The notes below the pieces were generated by a model. It searched no databases. It saw nothing but the letters and a program-made list of their open reading frames with translations, and was not told the DNA's origin. Positions 9,091-16,199 of a DNA stretch of 64,000 nt are shown here, piece after piece. The DNA is taken from positions 87,572-151,571 of the forward strand of contig JANRID010000073.1 in NCBI GenBank assembly GCA_033765305.1. Direction: 5' to 3'. The position numbers and the translations under genes were made by a program. Each line of letters starts with the position of its first letter. The first letter of the stretch is position 1. This stretch comes from RDXT01 sp033765305 (GTDB taxonomy: Bacteria > Bacteroidota > Bacteroidia > J057).

Positions 9091-10560
9091 TCAGATTTCG
9101 CTGGGGCGTCGTTCGAGGGCTTCCACGGCTTCCCGCAGCTTGCGCTCGACCTGTTCCATCGGCAAACGGCGGTGCACATCTGCGCCGAACAATTCTCCGG
9201 GCAGCGACTGGAGCGTATCGGGGTAGTATTCCTCCACCCATTCGGCTACTTCCTCATAGGTGATGGGCTTGAGTTCTTTGAGCATGGTCACCCGGTCGGG
9301 GTAGCGGGATTCCAGGCGGTAGAGCGCATCCTGAATACGCTGCCGGCGGTTGGGGCGGGCAAAGACGCGCTCCAGCCAGTTGGGGGCCTCGGCGGGGTAG
9401 GTCAGCAGCAGAAAGAGCAGGATGCGGGGCCCGTCGGCCTGCGCTTCGAGCCCCCAGAATTCATTCAGGTACCATTCGAGCAGCAGCGGGGCGGTGAGAT
9501 CCCATTTTTCGCCCGAAATCTGATGCTGAAACAGGATGGTGCCGCTGCGCATGCCGGGCATCGGCAGCAGATCGGCAGCTTTCCACCCGTTTCCATAGGC
9601 GGCGGGCAGGTCCAGGGAAATGGCCAGGCTGCGCAGCAGGTTGCGCTGGCGCATGCCCAGGTCGCCGGTGGAAGGCCAGTCGCGCACCTCGTACCGCCGC
9701 ACAATGCCGCCTTCGGCGCCGAAGTGCCGCTCGGAGAAATAAGCCGCTTCCACCCGGCGGAAGCGCTCCGCCAGGCTGCGGGGCCGCTCAGCCCGTTCGC
9801 CATGGATGACCACCAGATGCGGCTGGGCCGGCTGGCCCGAGAGCAGCCCCTCCAGCCGCTCGCGGAACAGCTCCACCTGCCGGTCGCGGTTGCACAGCAG
9901 CGGCACCACCAGCCCGTTGTGCCAGGCGCGGCCCGAAGCCAGCCGCCACGTGAAGTGGCTGCCGAAGCGCATCCACGGAAAGCCCGCCTCCTCCGGCTCG
10001 CCGTGAAACAGGCTCCGAAGGTCGCTGCCCTGCACCAGCTCCGTCTGAACGCGGATCTCCGCATCCAGAAACGCCCGGTCCAGCGTCTGGCCCTGGGCAA
10101 GCCGCTCGTAGAACCGCATCGCGAAGCGGGCCGCAGCCTCGTCGCTGATGGCGGCGGAGGTCCCCACCGCCGCCGGAATGCCCGCAGCTGCCAGCGCCTT
10201 GCCGTGCGCAGCCGTGCTGCATCCGTTCAGAAAAACGAAACGGAGCCCCTGCTGCTGCGCCAGCAGCCGCGCAAAGCCTTCCAGACCGGCTGGCCCCGAT
10301 TCGAGCATCAGCCGGAGGCTGTCCGCATGGCCGGCATAATGAAACAGCTGGATCTGCCCGGGATAGAGGTCGAAGGCCGCCGTCAGGTCGTCGAGCGTGG
10401 CATTGGGCCGCACGTCGATCAGGTACTGGCTGCCCAGCTGCTGCTCCAGGCTGCGCCGGATGCCGCGCACCTCTGCCGCCAGGTCGCGCAGATAGCGCGC
10501 CGGATCGTGGCGTTCGTTGGCGTAGGCCAGCAGGAGGACAGGACGGCGGGACTCTGGCAT
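9091..10560 (-). CDS. CHAT-domain caspase-like protein with degenerate STAND-like region
   Basis: A 489-residue protein starting at the ATG at 10560; a GTG 75 bases upstream is also in frame but lies before the likely promoter. Residues 1-170 form a CHAT (caspase HetF associated with TPRs) domain with both catalytic residues: His78 in HYAGHAD and Cys114 in NGCSTAAHG. Residues about 245-370 begin with a strand HLVVIHGE where a nucleotide-binding P-loop would be expected, but the glycine-lysine-serine residues are missing, as in inactive STAND (iSTAND) domains; a helical end follows. Known CHAT proteins are proteases in signalling or abortive-infection systems. First gene of an operon with the WD40 membrane protein. 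Enzyme class well supported; substrate unknown. Confidence 0.87.
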   Translation of the reverse strand: MPESRRPVLLLAYANERHDPARYLRDLAAEVRGIRRSLEQQLGSQYLIDVRPNATLDDLTAAFDLYPGQIQLFHYAGHADSLRLMLESGPAGLEGFARLLAQQQGLRFVFLNGCSTAAHGKALAAAGIPAAVGTSAAISDEAAARFAMRFYERLAQGQTLDRAFLDAEIRVQTELVQGSDLRSLFHGEPEEAGFPWMRFGSHFTWRLASGRAWHNGLVVPLLCNRDRQVELFRERLEGLLSGQPAQPHLVVIHGERAERPRSLAERFRRVEAAYFSERHFGAEGGIVRRYEVRDWPSTGDLGMRQRNLLRSLAISLDLPAAYGNGWKAADLLPMPGMRSGTILFQHQISGEKWDLTAPLLLEWYLNEFWGLEAQADGPRILLFLLLTYPAEAPNWLERVFARPNRRQRIQDALYRLESRYPDRVTMLKELKPITYEEVAEWVEEYYPDTLQSLPGELFGADVHRRLPMEQVERKLREAVEALERRPSEI

Positions 10561-10613
10561 AGGGTCAATTCCCGAATAAAACGAATTTTTCCGGCACGCT
10601 GTCAGCAGGACTG

Positions 10614-10621
10614 CAAAATTG
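10614..10621 (-). promoter_or_regulatory. Candidate -7 box for the CHAT/WD40 operon
   Basis: On the minus strand CAATTTTG matches seven of eight positions of the Bacteroidota -7 consensus TAnnTTTG, about 53 bases before the CHAT start codon. No clear -33 element was found at the expected distance. The divergent transaldolase promoter is about 60 bases away, so the two may share a control region. Confidence 0.4.
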
Positions 10622-10719
10622 CGCCCCGCCTGCACCTGCAGGGTGCTAAACGGTTCACTTTTCTACGGCAAAATCGTACCTTTCGATCGGATTCAACACC
10701 ACCTGTTATTCTGATCCGC

Positions 10720-11379
10720 ATGAAATTTTTCATCGATACCGCCAACCTCGACGAGATCCGGGAAGCCAGCGAAATGGGCATTCTGGACGGTGTCACGACC
10801 AACCCCTCCCTCATGGCCAAGGTAGGCGTGCAGGAACCCCGCGCGCATTACCTCCGCATCTGCGAACTCGTGGACGGCGATGTGAGCGCCGAGGTGATCT
10901 CCACCGACTACGAAGGCATCATCCGCGAAGGCCGCGAGCTGGCTGCCATCCACCCCAACATCACGGTGAAAATTCCCATGATCAAGGAAGGGGTCAAAGC
11001 CATCAGAACCCTTTCCTCCGAAGGGATCAAGATCAACTGCACCCTGATTTTCACCCCGATTCAGGCCCTCGTGGCAGCCAAAGCCGGCGCCAAGTACGTG
11101 AGCCCCTTCATCGGACGTCTCGATGACATCGGCCACGATGGCATGGAACTGATCCACGACATCCGCGAGATCTTCGACAACTACGGCATCGAGACCATGA
11201 TCCTCGCCGCCAGCGTCCGCCACAATCAGCACCTGCTCTCCTGCGCCCTGGCCGGCGCCGATGTGGCTACCATGCCCTTCCAGGTCATCGACGGCATGCT
11301 CAAGCACCCCCTCACCGACAGCGGGCTGGAAAAATTCCTCGCCGACCACGCCAAGGCCAAGGCTGCCATGAAATCCTGA
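10720..11379 (+). CDS. tal: Transaldolase of the TalC/FSA family
   Basis: A 219-residue class I aldolase-fold enzyme starting MKFFIDTANLDEIREA, as in TalC/MipB transaldolases. The Schiff-base lysine is K84 in TVKIPMIKEG, and VTTNPSLMAK gives the substrate loop. The position equivalent to the acid-base tyrosine of E. coli fructose-6-phosphate aldolase (Y131) is phenylalanine here (F130 in YVSPFIGRLDD), which points to true transaldolase activity in the non-oxidative pentose phosphate pathway rather than aldol cleavage of fructose 6-phosphate. It is divergent from the CHAT gene. A near-consensus -7 box, TACCTTTC at 10677-10684, lies 35 bases before the ATG. Confidence 0.92.
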   Translation: MKFFIDTANLDEIREASEMGILDGVTTNPSLMAKVGVQEPRAHYLRICELVDGDVSAEVISTDYEGIIREGRELAAIHPNITVKIPMIKEGVKAIRTLSSEGIKINCTLIFTPIQALVAAKAGAKYVSPFIGRLDDIGHDGMELIHDIREIFDNYGIETMILAASVRHNQHLLSCALAGADVATMPFQVIDGMLKHPLTDSGLEKFLADHAKAKAAMKS

Positions 11380-11388
11380 TCTGTTGCG

Positions 11389-11396
11389 TATCTTTG
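11389..11396 (+). promoter_or_regulatory. Consensus -7 box before the DUF423 gene
   Basis: TATCTTTG is an exact match to the Bacteroidota TAnnTTTG element, ten bases past the transaldolase stop and about 58 bases before the DUF423 start. It should drive the DUF423-pnuC-nadR transcript. No convincing -33 TTG is present. Confidence 0.62.
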
Positions 11397-11433
11397 CAGC
11401 GCAGGCGCCGCCTCCGGGCAGCCGCCTGCGCTG
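11397..11433 (+). other. Perfect 11-bp inverted repeat at the DUF423 promoter
   Basis: CAGCGCAGGCG (11397-11407) and CGCCTGCGCTG (11423-11433) are exact reverse complements separated by 15 bases, directly after the -7 box. No T-run follows; the downstream sequence is an alternating TA stretch. It could terminate the transaldolase transcript, act as an operator, or fold in the leader. Confidence 0.6.
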
Positions 11434-11454
11434 ACATATATATACAAACTCGCT

Positions 11455-11838
11455 ATGCAGCAAGCTGTCCGATGGGCCCGCGGCCTGGGCGCGATCTTGG
11501 GACTGACAGGGGTGATCGCCGGGGCGCTCGGCTCGCACGCGCTCGAAAACAGCCTTTCTCCGGATCAGCTCGATGCCTTCGAGACTGCGGTGCGGTTTCA
11601 GCTGTTTCATGCCCTGCTGCTGCTCATCCTGGGCCTCTGGCTGGAGCGCCGCCCCGACGGCCTGCTGCGGGCCTCGGTCTGGCTGACCGTTGCAGGGGTG
11701 CTGGCGTTTTCCGGCTCCATTTACCTGCTGACCCTCACGCCGCTGCGTCCGGGCCTTGTGACGCCCCTCGGCGGGCTCCTGCTCATGGCGGCCTGGGCCT
11801 GCCTGATTGCCGCCGCATTCCGCCCCCTGAAATCCTGA
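11455..11838 (+). CDS. DUF423 family small membrane protein
   Basis: A 127-residue protein of the DUF423 family (YgdD/YwdK-like). It contains four hydrophobic helices and the family features near the N-terminus: a GLTGVIAGALGSHAL segment and an FETAVRFQLFHALLLL helix, which carry the conserved histidine and glutamate-threonine positions. Members are inner-membrane proteins without an established function. It is followed after three bases by pnuC, so the two are cotranscribed from the box at 11389. Confidence 0.88.
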   Translation: MQQAVRWARGLGAILGLTGVIAGALGSHALENSLSPDQLDAFETAVRFQLFHALLLLILGLWLERRPDGLLRASVWLTVAGVLAFSGSIYLLTLTPLRPGLVTPLGGLLLMAAWACLIAAAFRPLKS

Positions 11839-11841
11839 CGC

Positions 11842-12429
11842 ATGGCCTCCAGCTGGATCGAGTGGACCGCCGTGGTCACGGGCGTGCTCTGTGTGATCTT
11901 CAATACCCGCAACAGCGTCTGGGGCTGGCCTACCGGCCTGATCAGCGTCGGGCTGTATATCTATGTCTTCTTCGCAGCCAAACTCTACGCCGATACCCTG
12001 CTGCAGGTGTACTTCGTCGCAACAGGGATCTACGGCTGGCACCAATGGCTGCACGGCGGCCAGGCGCATCACGAATTGCCCATCACCCGCCTGAGCCGCC
12101 GCGAATGGCTGCAATGGATGGGGCTGGGACTGGCTGGCAGCGTTTTGCTGGGCTTTCTCTTCGATACCTACACCGATGCAGCGCTGCCCTGGCCCGATTC
12201 CTTCGTCACGGCCTTCAGCTTCATCGCCCAGTTTCTGCTGGCCCGCCGCAAGCTCGAAAACTGGATCTTCTGGCTCGCCGTGGATGTGGCAGCCATCGGG
12301 GTATACTGGGCTAAAGATCTGAAACCCACAGCCTTGCTCTATCTCATCTACCTGGGGCTGGCCAGTTACGGGCTGGTGCACTGGCGGCAGCTGGCCCGCA
12401 GGACGGAATCGAATCCGAAGCCGCTGTGA
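11842..12429 (+). CDS. pnuC: Nicotinamide riboside transporter PnuC
   Basis: A 195-residue membrane protein with about seven hydrophobic segments and the PnuC family features: the N-terminal GVLCVIFNTRNSVWGWPTG segment, the YADTLLQVYFVATGIYGWHQW segment around the first third, and a late KDLKPTALLYLIYLGLASYG helix. PnuC proteins carry nicotinamide riboside by facilitated diffusion. The stop codon overlaps the GTG start of a NadR-type kinase, which traps the vitamin by phosphorylation, and this supports the riboside substrate over thiamine (the PnuT paralogues). No TPP riboswitch-like leader was seen. Confidence 0.93.
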   Translation: MASSWIEWTAVVTGVLCVIFNTRNSVWGWPTGLISVGLYIYVFFAAKLYADTLLQVYFVATGIYGWHQWLHGGQAHHELPITRLSRREWLQWMGLGLAGSVLLGFLFDTYTDAALPWPDSFVTAFSFIAQFLLARRKLENWIFWLAVDVAAIGVYWAKDLKPTALLYLIYLGLASYGLVHWRQLARRTESNPKPL

Positions 12430-12944
12430 TCCGGCGCATCGCCATCGTAGGCCCGGAATCTACGGGCAAAAGCCTGCTGTCCGCACAGCTGGCGGCGCAT
12501 TTCGCGGCGCCCTGGGTGCCGGAGCATGCACGGGAATACCTCACGCGGCTGGGCCGGCCCTATGCGGAAGCCGATCTGCTGGAAATCGCCCGCGGCCAGC
12601 TGGCCCTGGAGGCAGAGATGGAGCAGCAGGCCGCCGGCTGGCTCTTCTGCGACACCAACCTGCTGGTGATCAAGGTGTGGAGCGAATACAAATACGGGCG
12701 CTGCCACCCGGAAATCCTGCAGCGCATGGCGCTGGACCGCTATGCGCTGCACCTGCTCGCCGACATCGACCTGCCCTGGGAGGACGATCCGCTCCGCGAG
12801 CACCCGCACCGCCGGGCGGAGCTGTTCGGTATCTACCATGCGGAGCTGCGGCAGTCGGGCCTGCCTGCGGCGGTGGTGCGCGGGCTGGGGGAGGAGCGGC
12901 TGCAGTCTGCGCTGGAAGCCCTGCGCCTGCATGGCTTGTGCTGA
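12426..12944 (+). CDS. nadR: NadR-type nicotinamide riboside kinase (AAA ATPase)
   Basis: A 172-residue P-loop kinase with GPESTGKS (residues 9-16), the HAREYL element after the first helix, an FCDTN Walker B-like strand near residue 75, and a late DLPWEDDPLREHP loop, all typical of the C-terminal kinase domain of NadR. The adenylyltransferase domain that precedes it in enteric NadR is absent, so it should phosphorylate nicotinamide riboside to NMN only. The GTG start overlaps the pnuC stop by four bases, giving translational coupling. The next gene converges three bases downstream. Confidence 0.88.
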   Translation: MIRRIAIVGPESTGKSLLSAQLAAHFAAPWVPEHAREYLTRLGRPYAEADLLEIARGQLALEAEMEQQAAGWLFCDTNLLVIKVWSEYKYGRCHPEILQRMALDRYALHLLADIDLPWEDDPLREHPHRRAELFGIYHAELRQSGLPAAVVRGLGEERLQSALEALRLHGLC

Positions 12945-12947
12945 GAC

Positions 12948-14165
12948 CTATTCCGCCATCGCTTCTCCTGCGATCCAGCCGCCGGTCCAGGCCGCCTGGA
13001 AGTTGTAGCCGCCGGTAATGGCGTCGATGTCGAGGATTTCGCCGGCCAGAAACAGGCCGGGATGCAGCCGGCTTCCGAAGCGCCGGAAATCCACCTCCTC
13101 CAGCGCCACGCCGCCGGCGGTGACAAACTCCTCTTTAAAGGTGCTCTTGCCCTGCACGGGGAAGGATGCGGCGGTCAGCTGGGCGGCAAGCGCCCCGGCC
13201 TCCTGCTTGCCGAGGTCCGCGCAGCGCCGGTCCGCCGGAATGCCGGCAGCCTCCGCCAGGCGCTCCCAGAGCCGCAGCGGCAGCCCGTGGAGGGGGCAGC
13301 TCCGCAGCAGGCGCCGGGCTTCGGTGCGCCGCAGCGCCGCCAGATCCGCCTGCACCGCATCTGCCTGCACGCTGGTCCAGCTGATGCGGACCTCCGTCTC
13401 ATAGCCGAGCGCATGCAGGCTGCGGGCACCCCAGGCCGAAAGCTTGAGGATGGCAGGGCCGCTCAGGCCCCAGTGGGTGATGAGCAGGGGCCCCTCGGCC
13501 TCGATGCCGCAGGCCAGCAGCGAAGCCCGCGCCGCTGCCGCCGAAATGCCCGCCAGCCCTTCGATGCGCGGGTCGCGGATGTTGAAGGTGAACAGCGAAG
13601 GCACCGGCAGCTCGATGCGGTGGCCCAGGGCCGCCAGCTGCGCCCAGATGCGCTCGCTGCTGCCCGCTGCGATCAGCAGCCGGTCCGCCTCCAGGGTCTC
13701 GCGGCCCGCGGTGACGAGCCAGCCGCCTGCCGGCGCAGGCTGGATGCCCGATACCGGCATCTGCGTGCGGACCTGCACGCCGGCGGCCTGCGCCGCCAGC
13801 ATCAGCGCATCGGCTACGCTTTCCGAGCGGTCGCTTTGGGGAAACATCCGGCCGTCGGCCTCGGTCTTCACGGCGACGCCCTGCGCCTCGAACCAGGCCG
13901 CAGTGTCCGCCGGGCCGAAACGGTGGAAGGGCCCCAGCAGCTCGCGCCCGCCGCGCGGGTAGGCACGGACGAGGGTTTTGGGGTCGAAGCAGGCGTGGGT
14001 GAGGTTGCAGCGGCCGCCGCCGGAGATGAGCACCTTGTTCAGGCAGGTCTTGCCGCGCTCCAGCAGGGTGACCTGCGCGTCCGGGCGCAGGGATGCGGCG
14101 CGGACCGCGCCGAAGAAGCCTGCGGCGCCGCCGCCGATGACCAGAATGCGCAAAGGGGACGGCAT
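12948..14165 (-). CDS. HI0933/BaiN-type NAD(P)/FAD-dependent oxidoreductase
   Basis: A 405-residue flavoprotein of the HI0933 (YhiN, BaiN) family. The ATG at 14165 places the dinucleotide-binding motif at the N-terminus (RILVIGGGAAGFFGAV); an upstream in-frame start would add ten residues. Other family marks are NKVLISGGGRCNLTH, GGWLVTAG in the middle, the STFKEEFVTAGGVALEEVDF stretch near the C-terminus, and the ending GGYNFQAAWTGGWIAGEAMA, which binds FAD. BaiN-like enzymes have been linked to bile acid or other enone reductions, but the substrate here is unknown. The gene converges on nadR and has its own promoter upstream. Confidence 0.93.
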   Translation of the reverse strand: MPSPLRILVIGGGAAGFFGAVRAASLRPDAQVTLLERGKTCLNKVLISGGGRCNLTHACFDPKTLVRAYPRGGRELLGPFHRFGPADTAAWFEAQGVAVKTEADGRMFPQSDRSESVADALMLAAQAAGVQVRTQMPVSGIQPAPAGGWLVTAGRETLEADRLLIAAGSSERIWAQLAALGHRIELPVPSLFTFNIRDPRIEGLAGISAAAARASLLACGIEAEGPLLITHWGLSGPAILKLSAWGARSLHALGYETEVRISWTSVQADAVQADLAALRRTEARRLLRSCPLHGLPLRLWERLAEAAGIPADRRCADLGKQEAGALAAQLTAASFPVQGKSTFKEEFVTAGGVALEEVDFRRFGSRLHPGLFLAGEILDIDAITGGYNFQAAWTGGWIAGEAMAE

Positions 14166-14192
14166 AGGCAGCAGGTTAGGCGGAATGCGGCG

Positions 14193-14200
14193 CAAAGATC
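14193..14200 (-). promoter_or_regulatory. Candidate -7 box for the HI0933-type oxidoreductase
   Basis: On the minus strand GATCTTTG matches seven of eight positions of TAnnTTTG, 28 bases before the chosen ATG and just after the end of pyrD. It supports the shorter N-terminus and independent transcription. Confidence 0.5.
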
Positions 14201-14228
14201 GCGCACGCCTGCGCGCCGCGCAAGCGGC

Positions 14229-15254
14229 TCAGAGGGCACGCAGCACCTGCCGGGCAAAGCCGGGCCCGCCGTACACAAATCCCGTGTAGGTCTGGATGAG
14301 GGCGGCGCCGTCGGCCAGGCGCTCGCGGGCGTCCTGGGGCGTCATGATGCCGCCGGCGCCGATGAGCGGCAGGCTGCCGCCGCTGCGCTGGTGCAGGTAC
14401 TGGAGCACCGTGCGGGCCTGCGCGCGCAACGGCGCGCCGCTCAGGCCGCCGGCGCCGATGGCTTCGGTCCGGCGGGCGGGGCTGCGCAGCCCCGCGCGGC
14501 TGATGGTGGTATTGGCGGCCACCAGGCCGCTGAGGCGCGTAGTGCGCGCCACGTCCACAATGTCGTCCAGCTGCGGCTCCGTCAGGTCCGGGGCAATCTT
14601 CAGCAGCAGCGGGCGCGGACGGCTCAGCTGCTGGTTCAGCGCCTGCAGGCTGCCGAGCAGCTCCGTCAGCGGCCCTTTTTCCTGGAGGCTGCGCAGGCCG
14701 GGGGTGTTGGGCGAACTGACATTCACCACAAAATACTCCACCCATTCGGCCAGCTCCTCGAAGCAGATGCGGTAATCCTGCGCAGCCTGCTCGTTGGGGG
14801 TGTCCTTGTTCTTGCCGATGTTGGCGCCGAGGATGAAGGCGCCGCGCTCGCGCCGGCGCAGCCGGGCGGCGAGGGCTTTCACGCCCGCGTTGTTGAAGCC
14901 CATGCGGTTGATGAGGGCCTGGTCGGCCGGCAGGCGGAAGAGGCGGGGCCGGGGATTGCCTGCCTGCGGGCGGGGCGTCACGGTGCCCAGCTCGGCGAAG
15001 CCGAAGCCCAGGTGCTGCCAGCGGTCGGCCAGCAGGCCGTCCTTGTCGAAGCCTGCGGCCAGCCCCAGCGGATTGGGGAAGCGCAGGCCGAAGACCTCGC
15101 GCTCCAGGGCAGGTGCTGCCAGGGTGAAGCTGCGGTCCATCCAGCGGCGCAGCAGCCCCTGCCGGGTCGCCAGGTCCAGGACCCGGAAACTCAGGTGGTG
15201 AACCCGTTCGGGGTCCAGGGAAAACAGCAGGGGGCGGAGGATCTGGCGGTACAT
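14229..15254 (-). CDS. pyrD: Dihydroorotate dehydrogenase (quinone), class 2
   Basis: A 341-residue class 2 dihydroorotate dehydrogenase, the membrane-associated pyrimidine biosynthesis enzyme that passes electrons to quinone. The N-terminal two-helix extension (MYRQILRPLLFSLDPE) is the membrane and quinone tunnel element. Then come NPLGLAAGFDKDG, the RLPADQALINRMGFNN segment with the conserved asparagine, and NVSSPNTPGLR with the catalytic serine that defines class 2. The end carries the FMN phosphate loop IGAGGIMTPQDA and a QTYTGFVYGGP segment. Length matches the family. No partner pyr genes are near. Confidence 0.96.
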   Translation of the reverse strand: MYRQILRPLLFSLDPERVHHLSFRVLDLATRQGLLRRWMDRSFTLAAPALEREVFGLRFPNPLGLAAGFDKDGLLADRWQHLGFGFAELGTVTPRPQAGNPRPRLFRLPADQALINRMGFNNAGVKALAARLRRRERGAFILGANIGKNKDTPNEQAAQDYRICFEELAEWVEYFVVNVSSPNTPGLRSLQEKGPLTELLGSLQALNQQLSRPRPLLLKIAPDLTEPQLDDIVDVARTTRLSGLVAANTTISRAGLRSPARRTEAIGAGGLSGAPLRAQARTVLQYLHQRSGGSLPLIGAGGIMTPQDARERLADGAALIQTYTGFVYGGPGFARQVLRAL

Positions 15255-15416
15255 GCCCGGCGCGTAGCTATGAGATGCAAGCTAGGGGATTCGGCTGGCA
15301 TGGGCCAGCCTGCGGCAACGTTTGTAGGCGGCCTCAGGCGCCGGCCAGCCCGATGGGGAAGTCGGGGACGCCGGGCGTTCCCGCTTCGCCTCCCGAAAAA
15401 ATTTCTCTTCCCCGCG

Positions 15417-15446
15417 TTGCCATTCCCGAAATCTGTATTACCTTTG
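15417..15446 (+). promoter_or_regulatory. Promoter of rplU-rpmA
   Basis: A TTG element at 15417-15419 is followed, after 19 bases, by TACCTTTG at 15439-15446, an exact -7 consensus. The start of rplU is 24 bases further on, leaving a short leader. Confidence 0.72.
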
Positions 15447-15470
15447 CAAGCCCGAAATCAATGTGCAAGT

Positions 15471-15782
15471 ATGTTCGCGGTTGTCAATATTCAAGGATTC
15501 CAGTTCAAGGTCGAAGCGGGCCAAACCCTCTACGTCCAGCGCCTGCCGAATGAGGCCGGCGAGACTATCGACCTTAACGAAGTGATGCTCGTCTCCGGCG
15601 AGCAGGGCGTGTCGGTAGGCAAGCCCTACGTGGACGGCGCCTCCATCAAGGCCCGCGTGCTCGATCATGTGAAGGATGACAAGATCATCGTCTTCAAGAA
15701 AAAGCGCCGCAAGGGCTACCAGCGCAAAAACGGCCACCGCCAGCAGCTTTCCCAGATCGAAATCCAGTCGATCGGCGTCTGA
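15471..15782 (+). CDS. rplU: 50S ribosomal protein L21
   Basis: A 103-residue L21 starting MFAVVNIQGFQFKVEAGQ, with the family's KIIVFKKKRRKGYQRKNGHR basic loop that binds 23S rRNA and the terminal QIEIQSIGV segment. The upstream sequence in the same frame is open for long but lies in the pyrD antisense region and before the promoter, so the ATG at 15471 is the real start. It is cotranscribed with rpmA, 48 bases downstream, the order found in nearly all bacteria. Confidence 0.97.
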   Translation: MFAVVNIQGFQFKVEAGQTLYVQRLPNEAGETIDLNEVMLVSGEQGVSVGKPYVDGASIKARVLDHVKDDKIIVFKKKRRKGYQRKNGHRQQLSQIEIQSIGV

Positions 15783-15830
15783 CCGGTTCGGGTTTCCCGT
15801 TGTTCCATCCACCAGCATCTCTCTGATCCC

Positions 15831-16106
15831 ATGGCACATAAAAAAGGAGCCGGCTCTTCCAAAAACGGCCGCGAGTCGCAAAGCAAGCGCCTCGGCGTAA
15901 AAGTATACGGCGGACAGGAAGTCATCGCCGGCAACATCATCGTCCGCCAGCGCGGCACGGGATTCCGTCCCGGCAAAAATGTCGGCATCGGCAAGGACCA
16001 CACCCTCTATGCCCTCAGCGACGGCGTGGTGTCCTTCGTGTCCCGCACCTACAATGAGAAAACCCGCAAGGTCGTGCATGTGCTCCCCGCCCCGGCGGAG
16101 GCCTGA
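15831..16106 (+). CDS. rpmA: 50S ribosomal protein L27
   Basis: A 91-residue L27 starting MAHKKGAGSSKNGRESQSKR, without the cleavable N-terminal extension known from Firmicutes. The VIAGNIIVRQRGTGFRPG core and the GIGKDHTLYAL segment are intact. L27 reaches the peptidyl transferase centre with its basic N-terminus. It is the last gene of the rplU operon and is followed by a strong intrinsic terminator. Confidence 0.97.
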   Translation: MAHKKGAGSSKNGRESQSKRLGVKVYGGQEVIAGNIIVRQRGTGFRPGKNVGIGKDHTLYALSDGVVSFVSRTYNEKTRKVVHVLPAPAEA

Positions 16107-16132
16107 GCATCGGATACCTGCACCAAACTTCA

Positions 16133-16167
16133 GCGCAGCCCGGTTTCCGGGCTGCGCATCTTTTTTT
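16133..16167 (+). terminator. Strong intrinsic terminator after rplU-rpmA
   Basis: An eleven-base perfect GC-rich stem, GCGCAGCCCGG/CCGGGCTGCGC, with a three-base loop is followed by three bases and seven T. It lies 27 bases past the rpmA stop. Confidence 0.9.
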
Positions 16168-16199
16168 GGCCGCTGCCCCGGATTTGCGTAGGTTCCGGC

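Noticed and set aside
8263..10719. A long plus-strand frame running into the transaldolase gene
   Set aside because: The transaldolase N-terminus starts at 10720; the preceding part is antisense to the CHAT and WD40 genes.
11842..12429. PnuT-type thiamine transporter instead of PnuC
   Set aside because: No TPP riboswitch-like leader was seen and the gene overlaps a NadR-type riboside kinase, which favours nicotinamide riboside.
13062..15470. Long plus-strand frame in front of rplU
   Set aside because: It is antisense to the HI0933-type and pyrD genes and lies before the rplU promoter.
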